From: an uncultured Dorea sp. | GTDB lineage: Bacteria; Bacillota; Clostridia; Lachnospirales; Lachnospiraceae | Direction of reading: 5' to 3' | Length of the DNA stretch: 64,000 nt | Assembly: GCA_948602995.1 (NCBI GenBank) | Contig: CAPEBR010000009.1 | Span: 60,711 to 124,710 of the forward strand | Shown here: piece after piece, positions 1-8,425 of the stretch | How the letters are laid out: the number at the start of each line of letters is the position of its first letter | Numbering within the stretch: position 1 is the stretch's first letter | Notes under the pieces: generated by a model | What the model was told of the DNA's origin: nothing | The model's database searches: none | The model's input: only the letters and a program-made list of their open reading frames with translations | Program-made: the position numbers and the translations under genes

Positions 1-15
1 TTTCATCTCCTTCAT
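1..15 (-). CDS. possible start of a gene running off the left edge
   Basis: On the minus strand an ATG at 15-13 overlaps the TGA stop of the DUF1700 gene (ATGA), with a GGAGGAG-like sequence just upstream. Only five codons lie in the window, so neither product nor reality can be judged. Genes with a DUF1700 partner are often followed by another membrane or cell-surface gene in the same operon, but that is family knowledge and not visible here. Confidence 0.25.
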
Positions 16-467
16 CTCCTCCGCGAGTTAAACAGCCTCAGTATAAACATGACTATAATCACCGGTATTACAATGGGCGCCAGCAGACTCACAATCCCAC
101 CGATCACTGTCATCACAATCATGATAACACCACATACAGCCAGCAGAATGAAAAGCCTTTTCCACCAGGCAGTCCGGCCAGATATTCTCACTCTGCCCGT
201 TTCCCCCTGACCAATGCCGCGCCCTGTCTCATAGCCATAATCCTCCTGATACCTGTTCTCCCCCTGGCCTTCGCCAGAATCAATGATTGTCCGGGCAATC
301 ACCCATGGATCACCAAGCTCTGCGATGACGTCCTCCTCCAGACGTCCCTTCCTGACTTCGTCACTGATATATCCGTTATAATAATCCACATTCTCCTGTA
401 TCACCGGCCCACTGAGATCATTCCCAAGCGCCGTCCTAAGCCCATCCAAAAATTCTCTTCTCGTCAT
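12..467 (-). CDS. DUF1700 (HAAS-domain) membrane protein
   Basis: Protein of 151 residues. The N-terminal half begins MTRREFLDGLRTAL and has the acidic helical HAAS/DUF1700 pattern with the conserved ELGDP motif near residue 50. A basic segment near residue 100 is followed by two adjacent hydrophobic helices at the C-terminus, so it is an inner-membrane protein with a cytosolic sensor-like domain. Members usually sit beside PadR-type regulators and are thought to take part in envelope signalling; no PadR gene is visible in this window. I start it at 467 rather than a possible upstream ATG because AGGAGG lies six bases before this ATG. The stop overlaps a possible downstream start (ATGA), suggesting translational coupling off the window edge. 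Confidence 0.8.
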   Translation of the reverse strand: MTRREFLDGLRTALGNDLSGPVIQENVDYYNGYISDEVRKGRLEEDVIAELGDPWVIARTIIDSGEGQGENRYQEDYGYETGRGIGQGETGRVRISGRTAWWKRLFILLAVCGVIMIVMTVIGGIVSLLAPIVIPVIIVMFILRLFNSRRR

Positions 468-600
468 TGTAACCCTCCTGCTGCCCAACGCAGCGATCTA
501 TCCATAAAATCATAACCGTCAAAAACCTTGCACTTAGAATATCACACTCTTTCCAATATTCCAAGTCCAAGGTTCTTAATTTTTTTTAATATTTCGGGAC

Positions 601-643
601 GAAGCTGGGGACGGGGCATTTTTTATGCCCCGTCCCCAGCTTC
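601..643. repeat. palindromic repeat family C, copy 1
   Basis: Perfect inverted repeat with 19-base arms around a five-T loop. The core arm reads GGGGACGGGGCAT. It lies between glnN and the DUF1700 gene, just after the glnN stop on the minus strand. It is one of eight copies in this window; this copy has the flanking GAAGCT/AGCTTC extension. It could act as a transcription terminator, but the recurrence marks it as an interspersed element. Confidence 0.9.
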
Positions 644-659
644 GCCCCAACTTCACTGC

Positions 660-2771
660 CTATACTTCAAATATCAGATCGCCATAGGATGGCATCGGCC
701 ATGCTTCTTTATCAACGATCATTTCCAGCTTATCTACTGGTGCGCGCAGCGCATCCATAGCTGGAACCACCTGGAAGTGATAGAACCTTGCCTGTTCTGC
801 TCCCTCTTCCATGGCAACTGCCTGGCTCTCAATCTCTTTCAGTGCCTCCAGCGCTTTTTTCATCTCACCGAGAAGTCCTGATACCTCCGCGAGCATCTCG
901 GACTGCACGGTCACATCCGCACCTGCTTCCTTTACTGCGATTACAGTATCTGCAAGGGACTTCGTATATTTTACGACTGCCGGCACGAACTGCTTGCTTG
1001 CCATGTCAATCATCGTGCGGGCCTCAATATTGATTGCCTTCGCATAGCTTTCGTACTTAATCTCTGCACGGGACTGAAGCTCCGCGCGGGTAAATACCTT
1101 GAATTTCTCGAACATTGCAACTGCCTTGTCCGTAGTGAGTGCAGGAATCGACTCTACCATGGATCGGAGATTCGGCAGGCCGCGCCTTTCAGCCTCCTCA
1201 ATCCACTCGTCAGAGTAGCCGTTTCCATTGAATACAATTCTCTGATGCTCTCCTGCATATTTTTTAATCAGATCATGAAGTGCTGTATCAAAGTCCTCCG
1301 CTGCCTCAAGTACATCGCAGGCCTCTGAGAATGCCTCTGCAACAATTGTATTCAGGACAACATTGGGTCCTGCTATGGAATCCCTGGAACCGACCATACG
1401 GAATTCAAACTTATTTCCTGTAAATGCAAATGGTGATGTTCTGTTACGATCTGTTGCATCTTTGGCAAGATCAGGAAGTGTCCTGACGCCGGTCTGAAGC
1501 TTTCCGCCCTTAATGCTGTGCGTCGCCGAGCCAGTGCTGATCAGCTGTTCCATCACATCCTCAAGCTGTTCTCCAAGGAAAACGGAGATAATTGCCGGAG
1601 GAGCCTCATTTGCACCAAGCCTGTGATCATTTCCAGGATCAGATGCGGATTCCCGGAGAAGATCTGCATGGATATCCACAGCCTTCAGGATACAGGTAAG
1701 TACAAGCAGGAACTGTATGTTTTCGTGAGGCGTCTTTCCCGGGTCAAGCAGATTCTTTCCGTCATCTGTCGTGAGCGACCAGTTATTATGCTTACCGGAA
1801 CCATTTACTCCTGCAAATGGCTTTTCATGAAGCAGGCACTTCATACCGTGCTGGCACGCCACCCTCTTAAGAGTCTGCATAACAATGTGGTTATGGTCAA
1901 CCGCAACATTGGCCTCCGCGTAGATCGGAGCCAGCTCATGCTGTGCGGGAGCAACCTCATTATGCTGTGTCTTGGCAGTCACTCCCACTCTCCACAGCTG
2001 CTCGTTTACGTCTTTCATAAATCCGGCAATTCTCTGACGGATCGTTCCGAAATAATGATCATCCAGCTCCTGTCCCTTCGGCGGCATTGCCCCAAACAGG
2101 GTACGGCCTGTATAGATCAGATCCTTTCTCTCCTGAAATTTCTTCGCATCTACGAGGAAATATTCCTGCTCAGGCCCTACAGACGGAGTCACCTTCTTTG
2201 ACGTAGTATTTCCAAACAGGCGCAGAAGCCTTATAGACTGCTCGTTAATGGCCTCCATAGATCTGAGAAGCGGTGTCTTCTGGTCAAGCGCCTCCCCTGT
2301 ATAAGAACAGAATGCTGTAGGAATACATAGTGTAGCGCCTGCAGCATCATGCCTTACAAATGCCGGTGACGTACAATCCCACGCCGTATAGCCTCTTGCC
2401 TCAAATGTTGCACGTAAGCCCCCTGACGGAAATGATGATGCATCCGGCTCTCCCTTAATCAGTTCTTTTCCGGAAAAGCTCATCAATACCTTGCCGCTCG
2501 AAAGAGGCGCTGAGATAAATGAATCATGCTTTTCTGCCGTAACACCCGTGAGCGGCTGGAACCAGTGAGTATAGTGCGTCGCACCTTTCTCAATCGCCCA
2601 CTCCTTCATCTCATGTGCAATGACGTCTGCAGTCGCAAGATCCAGCTCTTTTCCTTCCTCAATCGTTTTCTTTAAATCCTTATACACCTTTTTCGGAAGG
2701 CGCTCCTGCATTACTGTATCATTGAACACGTCTTCTCCAAAAATCTCTGTTACCTTCATCGGTTCACCCAT
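660..2771 (-). CDS. glnN: type III glutamine synthetase (GlnN)
   Basis: ATP-dependent glutamate + ammonia to glutamine, the entry step of nitrogen assimilation; cytosolic and normally a large homo-oligomer. At 703 residues it has the length of the type III family (about 700) rather than the 440-470 of type I. Visible motifs are GPEQEYF near residue 200 (metal/glutamate binding), APAQHELAP near 270, NGSGKHNNWS near 320 (the flap/ammonium region) and NRTSPFAFTG near 445. The start is the ATG at 2771, preceded by AGGA at good spacing; the in-frame ATG four codons later lacks a site. It sits downstream of fba on the same strand but is separated from it by a strong terminator, so it is probably transcribed separately. 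Confidence 0.95.
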   Translation of the reverse strand: MGEPMKVTEIFGEDVFNDTVMQERLPKKVYKDLKKTIEEGKELDLATADVIAHEMKEWAIEKGATHYTHWFQPLTGVTAEKHDSFISAPLSSGKVLMSFSGKELIKGEPDASSFPSGGLRATFEARGYTAWDCTSPAFVRHDAAGATLCIPTAFCSYTGEALDQKTPLLRSMEAINEQSIRLLRLFGNTTSKKVTPSVGPEQEYFLVDAKKFQERKDLIYTGRTLFGAMPPKGQELDDHYFGTIRQRIAGFMKDVNEQLWRVGVTAKTQHNEVAPAQHELAPIYAEANVAVDHNHIVMQTLKRVACQHGMKCLLHEKPFAGVNGSGKHNNWSLTTDDGKNLLDPGKTPHENIQFLLVLTCILKAVDIHADLLRESASDPGNDHRLGANEAPPAIISVFLGEQLEDVMEQLISTGSATHSIKGGKLQTGVRTLPDLAKDATDRNRTSPFAFTGNKFEFRMVGSRDSIAGPNVVLNTIVAEAFSEACDVLEAAEDFDTALHDLIKKYAGEHQRIVFNGNGYSDEWIEEAERRGLPNLRSMVESIPALTTDKAVAMFEKFKVFTRAELQSRAEIKYESYAKAINIEARTMIDMASKQFVPAVVKYTKSLADTVIAVKEAGADVTVQSEMLAEVSGLLGEMKKALEALKEIESQAVAMEEGAEQARFYHFQVVPAMDALRAPVDKLEMIVDKEAWPMPSYGDLIFEV

Positions 2772-2823
2772 GTTTCCTACATATCCTTTCTTTCATAAAA
2801 ATTACACCTGCTGCGGCAAACTG

Positions 2824-2857
2824 AAAAAGGCACTCCAACCAATGTCGGAACGCCTTT
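2824..2857 (-). terminator. intrinsic terminator after fba
   Basis: On the minus strand an 11-bp stem (AAAGGC..TTCC with GGA..GCCTTT, two G-U pairs) is followed by TTTTT. It lies 70 bases after the fba stop and before glnN, so it should end the fba transcript. Confidence 0.75.
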
Positions 2858-2923
2858 GTTCTTACTACGCCTGTTAGTATACCTCAATTCTCCGGAAAAG
2901 GCAAGTAAAAATTTTAACAATCT

Positions 2924-3790
2924 CTATTTAGCTTTTCCAACTGAACCAAATAATTCCATCTTCTCTTTTACTTTGGCAATAATTGCTTCATAACCCGGCT
3001 TTAATAACTTACGCGGATCATAGCCCTTGCCTTCACGATCCTTGCCTGCCTCAATGTACTCGCGTGTAGCATCTGCAAATACAAGCTGGCACTCTGTATT
3101 AACGTTAATCTTTGCAACGCCAAGGTCAATCGCCTTCTTGATCATGTCATCCGGAATACCTGTACCGCCGTGAAGAACTAACGGCATATCTCCTGTGAGC
3201 TGCTGGATTGCATCCAAAGTCTCGAAGCTTAAGCCTGCCCAGTTTTCAGGATATTTTCCATGAATATTACCGATGCCTGCCGCCAGCATGTCCACTCCAA
3301 GATCAGCAATCATCTTGCATTCCTTCGGGTCAGCGCACTCGCCCTGTCCTACAACGCCGTCTTCCTCGCCGCCGATTGATCCCACCTCAGCCTCAAGGGA
3401 CATTCCCTTTTCTTTACAGATCTCAATAAGCTCTTTTGTCTTGGCAACATTCTCCTCGATCGGATACTTGGAGCCGTCAAACATAATGGAGGTGAACCCT
3501 GCCTCGATACATTTCTTACATCCTTCATAGGAACCATGGTCAAGATGTGTGGCAACAGGAACTGTAATCCCCATCTCCTCTACCATAGCTGCAACCATAT
3601 CCTGAACGGTCTTAAAGCCTGTCATATACTTTCCTGCGCCCTCAGATACGCCAAGGATTACCGGGGACTTTGTCTCCTCAGCCGCTGTCAGGATCGCCTT
3701 TGTCCACTCAAGATTGTTGATGTTGAACTGACCTACTGCATAGTGGCCTGCTACTGCTTTTTCAAGCATCTCTTTTGCTGATACTAACAT
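2924..3790 (-). CDS. fba: class II fructose-bisphosphate aldolase
   Basis: Zn-dependent cleavage of fructose 1,6-bisphosphate to DHAP and glyceraldehyde 3-phosphate in glycolysis/gluconeogenesis. The 288 residues match the shorter class IIB/Firmicute FbaA type. Zinc and catalytic motifs are present: HLDHGS near residue 82 (catalytic Asp, Zn His), GNIHGKYP near 176 (Zn His), VLHGGTGIP near 206 (Zn His and phosphate loop) and NVNTE near 230 (substrate loop). GGAGG lies eight bases before the ATG. A near-consensus promoter (TTGTCT, 17 bp, TATAAT) sits upstream and a terminator follows, so it is a single-gene unit. Confidence 0.96.
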   Translation of the reverse strand: MLVSAKEMLEKAVAGHYAVGQFNINNLEWTKAILTAAEETKSPVILGVSEGAGKYMTGFKTVQDMVAAMVEEMGITVPVATHLDHGSYEGCKKCIEAGFTSIMFDGSKYPIEENVAKTKELIEICKEKGMSLEAEVGSIGGEEDGVVGQGECADPKECKMIADLGVDMLAAGIGNIHGKYPENWAGLSFETLDAIQQLTGDMPLVLHGGTGIPDDMIKKAIDLGVAKINVNTECQLVFADATREYIEAGKDREGKGYDPRKLLKPGYEAIIAKVKEKMELFGSVGKAK

Positions 3791-3857
3791 ACTAAAATTC
3801 CTCCAATTTCTTCGCCGGTATGTATAGCCTGACCGGCAGTGTTTTTTTGCTTTTTTT

Positions 3858-3886
3858 ATTATAGCTCATTGTCATAAAAAAGACAA
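3858..3886 (-). promoter_or_regulatory. vegetative promoter of fba
   Basis: Minus strand: -35 TTGTCT at 3886-3881, a 17-base spacer, and -10 TATAAT at 3863-3858, about 65 bases before the fba ATG. Match to the housekeeping sigma consensus is 4/6 and 6/6. Confidence 0.7.
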
Positions 3887-3956
3887 GAAAATTCCCAAAT
3901 TCCCTTTCGGGATTCTATGTAAACGGAGGGTCACAGTTTTTCAAAAACAGAAAAGT

Positions 3957-4000
3957 TTTCTGAAACACATTTTCTATTCTAGTCATATTGTACAAAATAA
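3957..4000 (+). promoter_or_regulatory. conserved 44-bp block upstream of the secreted isomerase gene
   Basis: Contains TTTCTGAAACACATTTT, then 14 bases, then the perfect 8-bp palindrome TTGTACAA (3988-3995) followed by AATAA. The same arrangement with identical spacing occurs at 8258-8301 before the oxidoreductase operon. It is therefore a shared operator or promoter element. It lies about 115 bases before the ATG of the secreted protein. Confidence 0.65.
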
Positions 4001-4112
4001 GAATCTTATTTTAACATCATTTTAGAAAAAACTAATAATAATTGTGTTTAAATATCTCCTGTGTTACTGTTGAATTGGAAATTGAAACAAAAATAAAGGA
4101 GGTAATGTAAGT

Positions 4113-7040
4113 ATGAAAAAATCAATTTCAAGAAAGCTGTTGTCAGTTGTTTTGCTGATTACTGTATTTTTATCAACGGTATTAGCAGGCAATGTCGGTC
4201 ATGCAGCAGAAGTTTCACCGGCTGCAGACAGTAACACCCTTACCGTTGCGGACGATTTTGTCGTTCTGACAGGAGCAGGGGCTTCACAAAAAATCGAACT
4301 TCAAAATGCTGATACGTCAGACCCCGCCGCTCCACAAGAAAATATTTTCTATACGAGCAGCAGAACCAGTGTTGCAACTGTATCAGACGATGGTACAATC
4401 ACTGCTGTATCAGAAGGTCTTACAGATGTTTCTGTAAGAATCGGGGATAAAACCAGACCAAATGATGCAGAAACAGTGGCAGCTATTAAAGTAACTGTTG
4501 TTCCAGAAAAAGATGCAGCCGGACGTGTAAAGGTCGGCCTGCAGATGTACAATCTCTTCACAGGCGGAGACCTTGGATGGGGTGAAACATCCAAAGATAA
4601 AGTCATTGATGCACTGAGAAAAGTTGCATCTCTAGGCTATGACGGTGTTGAATTTGCAAACCTTTCAGGCGCGGCAGGACAGTTCTACGCAAATACCGGA
4701 ATGAGCATCACAGAACTGAGAGCAGTCCTTAATGAACTAGGACTCGAGGCTCCGTCCTCACATTATCACTTCGGTGGAAGTCTAGATACAGACGCGAACA
4801 TTGATGCAATCGTTAAGGCCAACCAGGAGCTTGGCTGTGAGAATCTTATCTTTGCATGGTCTACTCCCCAGTCACCAGTTCAGCATGACACAAACGCACA
4901 ATGGGTTGAATGGATTAACAGTACACTGACCGCTATGCAGGAGGGCGTTCAGAGGAATAATTCCAACGCGATGGTACTTTACCATAATCACGGCGATGAA
5001 TTCATGACCATGGAAGGCACAGATACTCTCTGCATGGACAACATTAACGGCGACTCTCTGGAGATTGATATGTACTGGGCAAGCAGAGGCCTTAATTCTA
5101 CAGACAAGGCAGTCAGGTGGGCTTCTGACAATGCAGACAAGATCAGCTTCCTCCACATTAAGGACGGCGGCCTTGACGGAAGCATCCGCCCATGGGGCAA
5201 AGGTTCCATGCCGGTACAAAAATTTGTTGATGTTGCAAGAAAGAACAACATCGGCTGGGTTATCGTAGAAAATGATTCTCCTGGTTCATATCTGGAACAT
5301 AACGGATTGCAGGATGCAGCTGTTTCTATGGAGTATATTAAGAATAATATCAACCTGAATTATACCAGCGCTAAGGTTGATAATGATTTTATTGTTCTGA
5401 CGGGCGCCGGGGCAACTCAGAACATACAGGCAGCTGTCTCGGCAGAAAATACAGTTACCTACCAAAGCAGTAACCGTAATGTTGCAGCTGTAACTGCAGA
5501 CGGTACTGTTACAGCTGTAGCAGAAGGTCTTGCCGACATAACTGTAACAATTAACGATGCATCTGGAAAAACCATAACATCAGCAACCGTAAAGGTAACT
5601 GTTGTTCCGAAGAAGGATACGTCCGGACGTGTGAAGGTCGGCCTGCAGATGTACAATCTCCGTCAGGGTGGAGATATCGGAAGAAACGAGACATCCAAAG
5701 ATAAAGTCATTGATGCACTGAGAAAGATTGCATCCCTTGGCTATGATGGTATTGAATTTGCAAACCTTTCAGGCGCGGCAGGACAATTCTATGCAGAGAC
5801 CGGAATGAGCGTGTCAGAGCTGAAATCCGTTTTAGATGCACTGGGACTTGAGGCTCCATCCTCACATTATCATTTCAGGGGAAGCCTGGATGAAGCCGCA
5901 AACATTGACGCAATCGTTAAAGCAAACCAGGAGCTTGGCTGCGAAAACATTATTTTTGCATATTCCACCCCTTCAAATCCGGTACAGCATGAAACAAATG
6001 CAAAATGGGTTGAGTGGATTAACAGTACACTGGCTGCCATGCAGGAAGGTGTTAAGAGAAATAATTCCAATGCGAAAATTCTTTATCACAATCATGGCGA
6101 TGAATTCAAGACCATGGAAGGAACCAGCACTCTCTGCATGGACAGCATCAAGGGTGACGCCATGGAAATCGACATGTACTGGGCAAGCAGAGGTCTTGAA
6201 TCACCAGACAAGGCTGTTAAGTGGGCTTTTGATAATGCAAAGAAGATCAGCTTCCTCCATATCAAGGACGGCGGTCTTGACGGAAGCATCCGCCCATGGG
6301 GCAAAGGCTCCATGCCGGTACAGAGCTTTGTTGATGTCGCCAGAAAGAACAATATCGGCTGGGTAATCGTGGAAAATGATTCTCCTGCATCTTACCTGAA
6401 CCATAACGGCTTACAGGATGCAGAGGTTTCCATGGAGTACATCAAAAGCAACATTAAGCTAAATTATACCAGCGCCAGTGACGATCCTGTGACTCCTCCA
6501 GTAAAGCCGGCAGTCAAAGTGTCCAAAATCAAGGTATCCGGTATGTCCAAAAAGATTGCTGCCGGAAAGAAAGTAACATTAACTGCAGCGGTATCTCCTT
6601 CTAATGCAGCAAACAAAGCCGTTACATGGAAATCCAGCAACACAAAGCTTGCAAAGGTAAACATCAAGGGCGTCGTTACACTGACCAAAAAGTCCGGAGG
6701 GAAATCCGTAACAATCACCGCAACTGCCCAGGACGGAAGCGGCGTAAAAGGAACATATAAGATCACATCCATGAAGGGCAAAGTGAAAAAAGTAACGATT
6801 ACCGGAAAGAAGTCTGTAGCAGCAGGGAAATCCCTGAAGCTGACCGGTAAAGTAACGGCAGAAAAGAAGGCAAACAAAACTCTTAAATGGACAACCAGCA
6901 ACAAAAAGTACGCGACCGTAAACAGCTCTGGAAAGGTAAAGACCTACAAAGCCGGCAGAGGCAAAAACGTAAAGATTACGGCCACGGCAACAGACGGAAC
7001 CGGAAAGAAGCGTACAGTTACGATTAAAATCAAAAAATAA
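4113..7040 (+). CDS. secreted protein with two tandem sugar phosphate isomerase/epimerase-type TIM barrels and Ig-like domains
   Basis: A 975-residue exported protein. Residues 1-32 form a signal peptide (basic start, hydrophobic core, GHAA cleavage site). An Ig-like (Big_2-type) domain spans about 43-135, a TIM barrel (AP_endonuc_2/xylose-isomerase-like) 138-418, a second Ig-like domain 420-505, a second barrel 506-788, and two lysine-rich Ig-like domains 799-888 and 890-975. Both barrels keep the metal-site motifs: VEFANL/IEFANL, YHNHGDEF, EIDMYWA, FLHIKDGG and VIVENDSP. The barrels are nearly identical over 280 residues, so the duplication is recent. Such barrels isomerise, epimerise, hydrate or beta-eliminate oxidised sugars, usually in the cytosol; an extracellular tandem version is unusual. 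The basic C-terminus may bind the cell wall (inference). GGAGG precedes the ATG, and a terminator follows. Confidence 0.85.
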   Translation: MKKSISRKLLSVVLLITVFLSTVLAGNVGHAAEVSPAADSNTLTVADDFVVLTGAGASQKIELQNADTSDPAAPQENIFYTSSRTSVATVSDDGTITAVSEGLTDVSVRIGDKTRPNDAETVAAIKVTVVPEKDAAGRVKVGLQMYNLFTGGDLGWGETSKDKVIDALRKVASLGYDGVEFANLSGAAGQFYANTGMSITELRAVLNELGLEAPSSHYHFGGSLDTDANIDAIVKANQELGCENLIFAWSTPQSPVQHDTNAQWVEWINSTLTAMQEGVQRNNSNAMVLYHNHGDEFMTMEGTDTLCMDNINGDSLEIDMYWASRGLNSTDKAVRWASDNADKISFLHIKDGGLDGSIRPWGKGSMPVQKFVDVARKNNIGWVIVENDSPGSYLEHNGLQDAAVSMEYIKNNINLNYTSAKVDNDFIVLTGAGATQNIQAAVSAENTVTYQSSNRNVAAVTADGTVTAVAEGLADITVTINDASGKTITSATVKVTVVPKKDTSGRVKVGLQMYNLRQGGDIGRNETSKDKVIDALRKIASLGYDGIEFANLSGAAGQFYAETGMSVSELKSVLDALGLEAPSSHYHFRGSLDEAANIDAIVKANQELGCENIIFAYSTPSNPVQHETNAKWVEWINSTLAAMQEGVKRNNSNAKILYHNHGDEFKTMEGTSTLCMDSIKGDAMEIDMYWASRGLESPDKAVKWAFDNAKKISFLHIKDGGLDGSIRPWGKGSMPVQSFVDVARKNNIGWVIVENDSPASYLNHNGLQDAEVSMEYIKSNIKLNYTSASDDPVTPPVKPAVKVSKIKVSGMSKKIAAGKKVTLTAAVSPSNAANKAVTWKSSNTKLAKVNIKGVVTLTKKSGGKSVTITATAQDGSGVKGTYKITSMKGKVKKVTITGKKSVAAGKSLKLTGKVTAEKKANKTLKWTTSNKKYATVNSSGKVKTYKAGRGKNVKITATATDGTGKKRTVTIKIKK

Positions 7041-7106
7041 CAGAGCCTGCTGCAAATCTCCGTTCAGCCAGTACGGACAAGCACGGTCTCTAAAAAGTGA
7101 TTCAGA

Positions 7107-7155
7107 GGGTAAAGGGGTATGGTGCAAGCCATGCCCCTTTACCCATGCCTTTTTA
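7107..7155 (+). terminator. terminator of the secreted isomerase gene
   Basis: A 16-base inverted repeat (GGGTAAAGGGGTATGG with CCATGCCCCTTTACCC, one G-T pair) around a six-base loop is followed by a short gap and TTTTT. It separates the plus-strand gene from the convergent LacI gene. Confidence 0.75.
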
Positions 7156-7160
7156 TGTAA

Positions 7161-8165
7161 TTATACTTTGGAAGCGGTTGACTCCCGGACTATTAATTCA
7201 GTGCCCAGAAGAAGTGTCTTGACGGTATGCTCTGTAGTATTGAGTGTTTCAAATAACAATTCGCATGCCGAATACCCCTGTTGGAAGGCCGGCTGGTTAA
7301 CAGTCGTTAAGGACGGCGTCGTCATCCTGGCAAGCGGAACATTGTCAAATCCAACCACCATAATATCGCGGGGAATCCTGAGCTTGTATTTCTGGGCAGC
7401 TTTTATGGTGGCTGCAGCAAAGGTGTCTGAAATGACAAAAAACGCATTCGGACAGGGATCGGAGCTAAGGAGACGGCACGCACTGGAATAAGCCATCTCA
7501 TAGCTTATTTCTGGAAGTGAGATAATCCAGTTTCTGGGTATGAACAAATCATTCCTCAGTATTGTGTTCAAGAAGCCTTCTTTCCGTTTCCGGGCATAGG
7601 CGAAGCTATTTGGTCCATTAATAAAGGCAATCTTGTTGTGCCCGCATGTAATCAGATATTCCACAGCGCTTTCTGCAGCAGCCACGTCGTCAATCGCCAC
7701 ATAAGAGTATCCGGCATTTTCATTATACTCGCAGCATTGTATCAGCGGCGCAATCGCATTGATCTGTGCCAGCAGCTTTTCATGAAGCCGGGTGAGGAGA
7801 ATAACTCCCGCGGCATTAATACGGTTCAGGAGGCTGCAGAAGTTCTGAATGGTTCCCCGGTCAACGGGAATTACACTGATCAGCAGGCTGTAGCCATGAG
7901 CCTGCGCCGAAGTGTTCGCGCCCCGGATAATCTCCTGATAGAAGGAATTGTTAATTTCAGGAATGTTCAGGACAATAATCTGCTGTCTTGCAGGGGCAAG
8001 TGTAGTAAATTCAGGAGTCAGCCCTAATGCGTTCATGGCGGATTCCACCTGCAGGAGGGTGGCTGGTTTTAAAAGCTCCGGGTGATTCAAAGCCCGTGAT
8101 ACAGTCGCGGGTGAAACCCCGGCCTGACGGGCAATGTCGGCAACAGTGGTTTTGCCATTTTTCAT
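7161..8165 (-). CDS. LacI-family transcriptional regulator
   Basis: A 334-residue sugar-responsive DNA-binding protein. The N-terminal helix-turn-helix reads TVADIARQAGVSPATVSRAL, followed by a hinge and a periplasmic-binding-like effector domain (IVLNIPEINNSFYQEI onward; typical VVGFDNVPLARMTTPSLTTV near the end). The start at 8165 has GGAGGT seven bases upstream, better than an in-frame codon six residues earlier. It lies divergent to the dehydrogenase/ABC operon and convergent to the secreted isomerase gene, and is the obvious candidate regulator for both. Which DNA element it binds is not proven; the shared 44-bp blocks are candidates although they lack the central CG common in LacI operators. 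Confidence 0.9.
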   Translation of the reverse strand: MKNGKTTVADIARQAGVSPATVSRALNHPELLKPATLLQVESAMNALGLTPEFTTLAPARQQIIVLNIPEINNSFYQEIIRGANTSAQAHGYSLLISVIPVDRGTIQNFCSLLNRINAAGVILLTRLHEKLLAQINAIAPLIQCCEYNENAGYSYVAIDDVAAAESAVEYLITCGHNKIAFINGPNSFAYARKRKEGFLNTILRNDLFIPRNWIISLPEISYEMAYSSACRLLSSDPCPNAFFVISDTFAAATIKAAQKYKLRIPRDIMVVGFDNVPLARMTTPSLTTVNQPAFQQGYSACELLFETLNTTEHTVKTLLLGTELIVRESTASKV

Positions 8166-8257
8166 ATATATACCTCCAGACAATTCTTAATTTTCCCTTA
8201 ATATTTTATATTATATATATCTTATTGTAAATACCATATTTCACAATTATGAAAATA

Positions 8258-8301
8258 TTTCAGAAATACATTTTAAAAATTGATGATATTGTACAAAAAT
8301 A
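8258..8301 (+). promoter_or_regulatory. second copy of the conserved 44-bp block
   Basis: TTTCAGAAATACATTTT, 14 bases, then TTGTACAA (8289-8296) and AAATAA, matching 3957-4000 in sequence and spacing. It is located between the divergent LacI gene and the Gfo/Idh/MocA gene, about 125 bases before the latter's start. Confidence 0.65.
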
Positions 8302-8425
8302 ACAAAAACAAGCTGTTCAAAACATGGATTTATTGACTATTATGCACAAAATTATTGATTCTAATCACCTCCAATGCTATCATTAGGCTATGAAAAATGA
8401 AAGAAAACATGAAAGGAACGATTGC

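Noticed and set aside
1518..2201. Long plus-strand open frame (227 codons) inside glnN
   Set aside because: Antisense to a gene with clear motifs; no ribosome site or family resemblance. A by-product of codon bias.
2772..2923. Riboswitch or T-box before glnN
   Set aside because: Only the fba terminator and a short leader are present; no conserved aptamer or tRNA-binding features visible.
5836..6366. 176-codon alternative frame within the second TIM barrel
   Set aside because: Its counterpart repeats in the first barrel only because the DNA is duplicated; no independent coding evidence.
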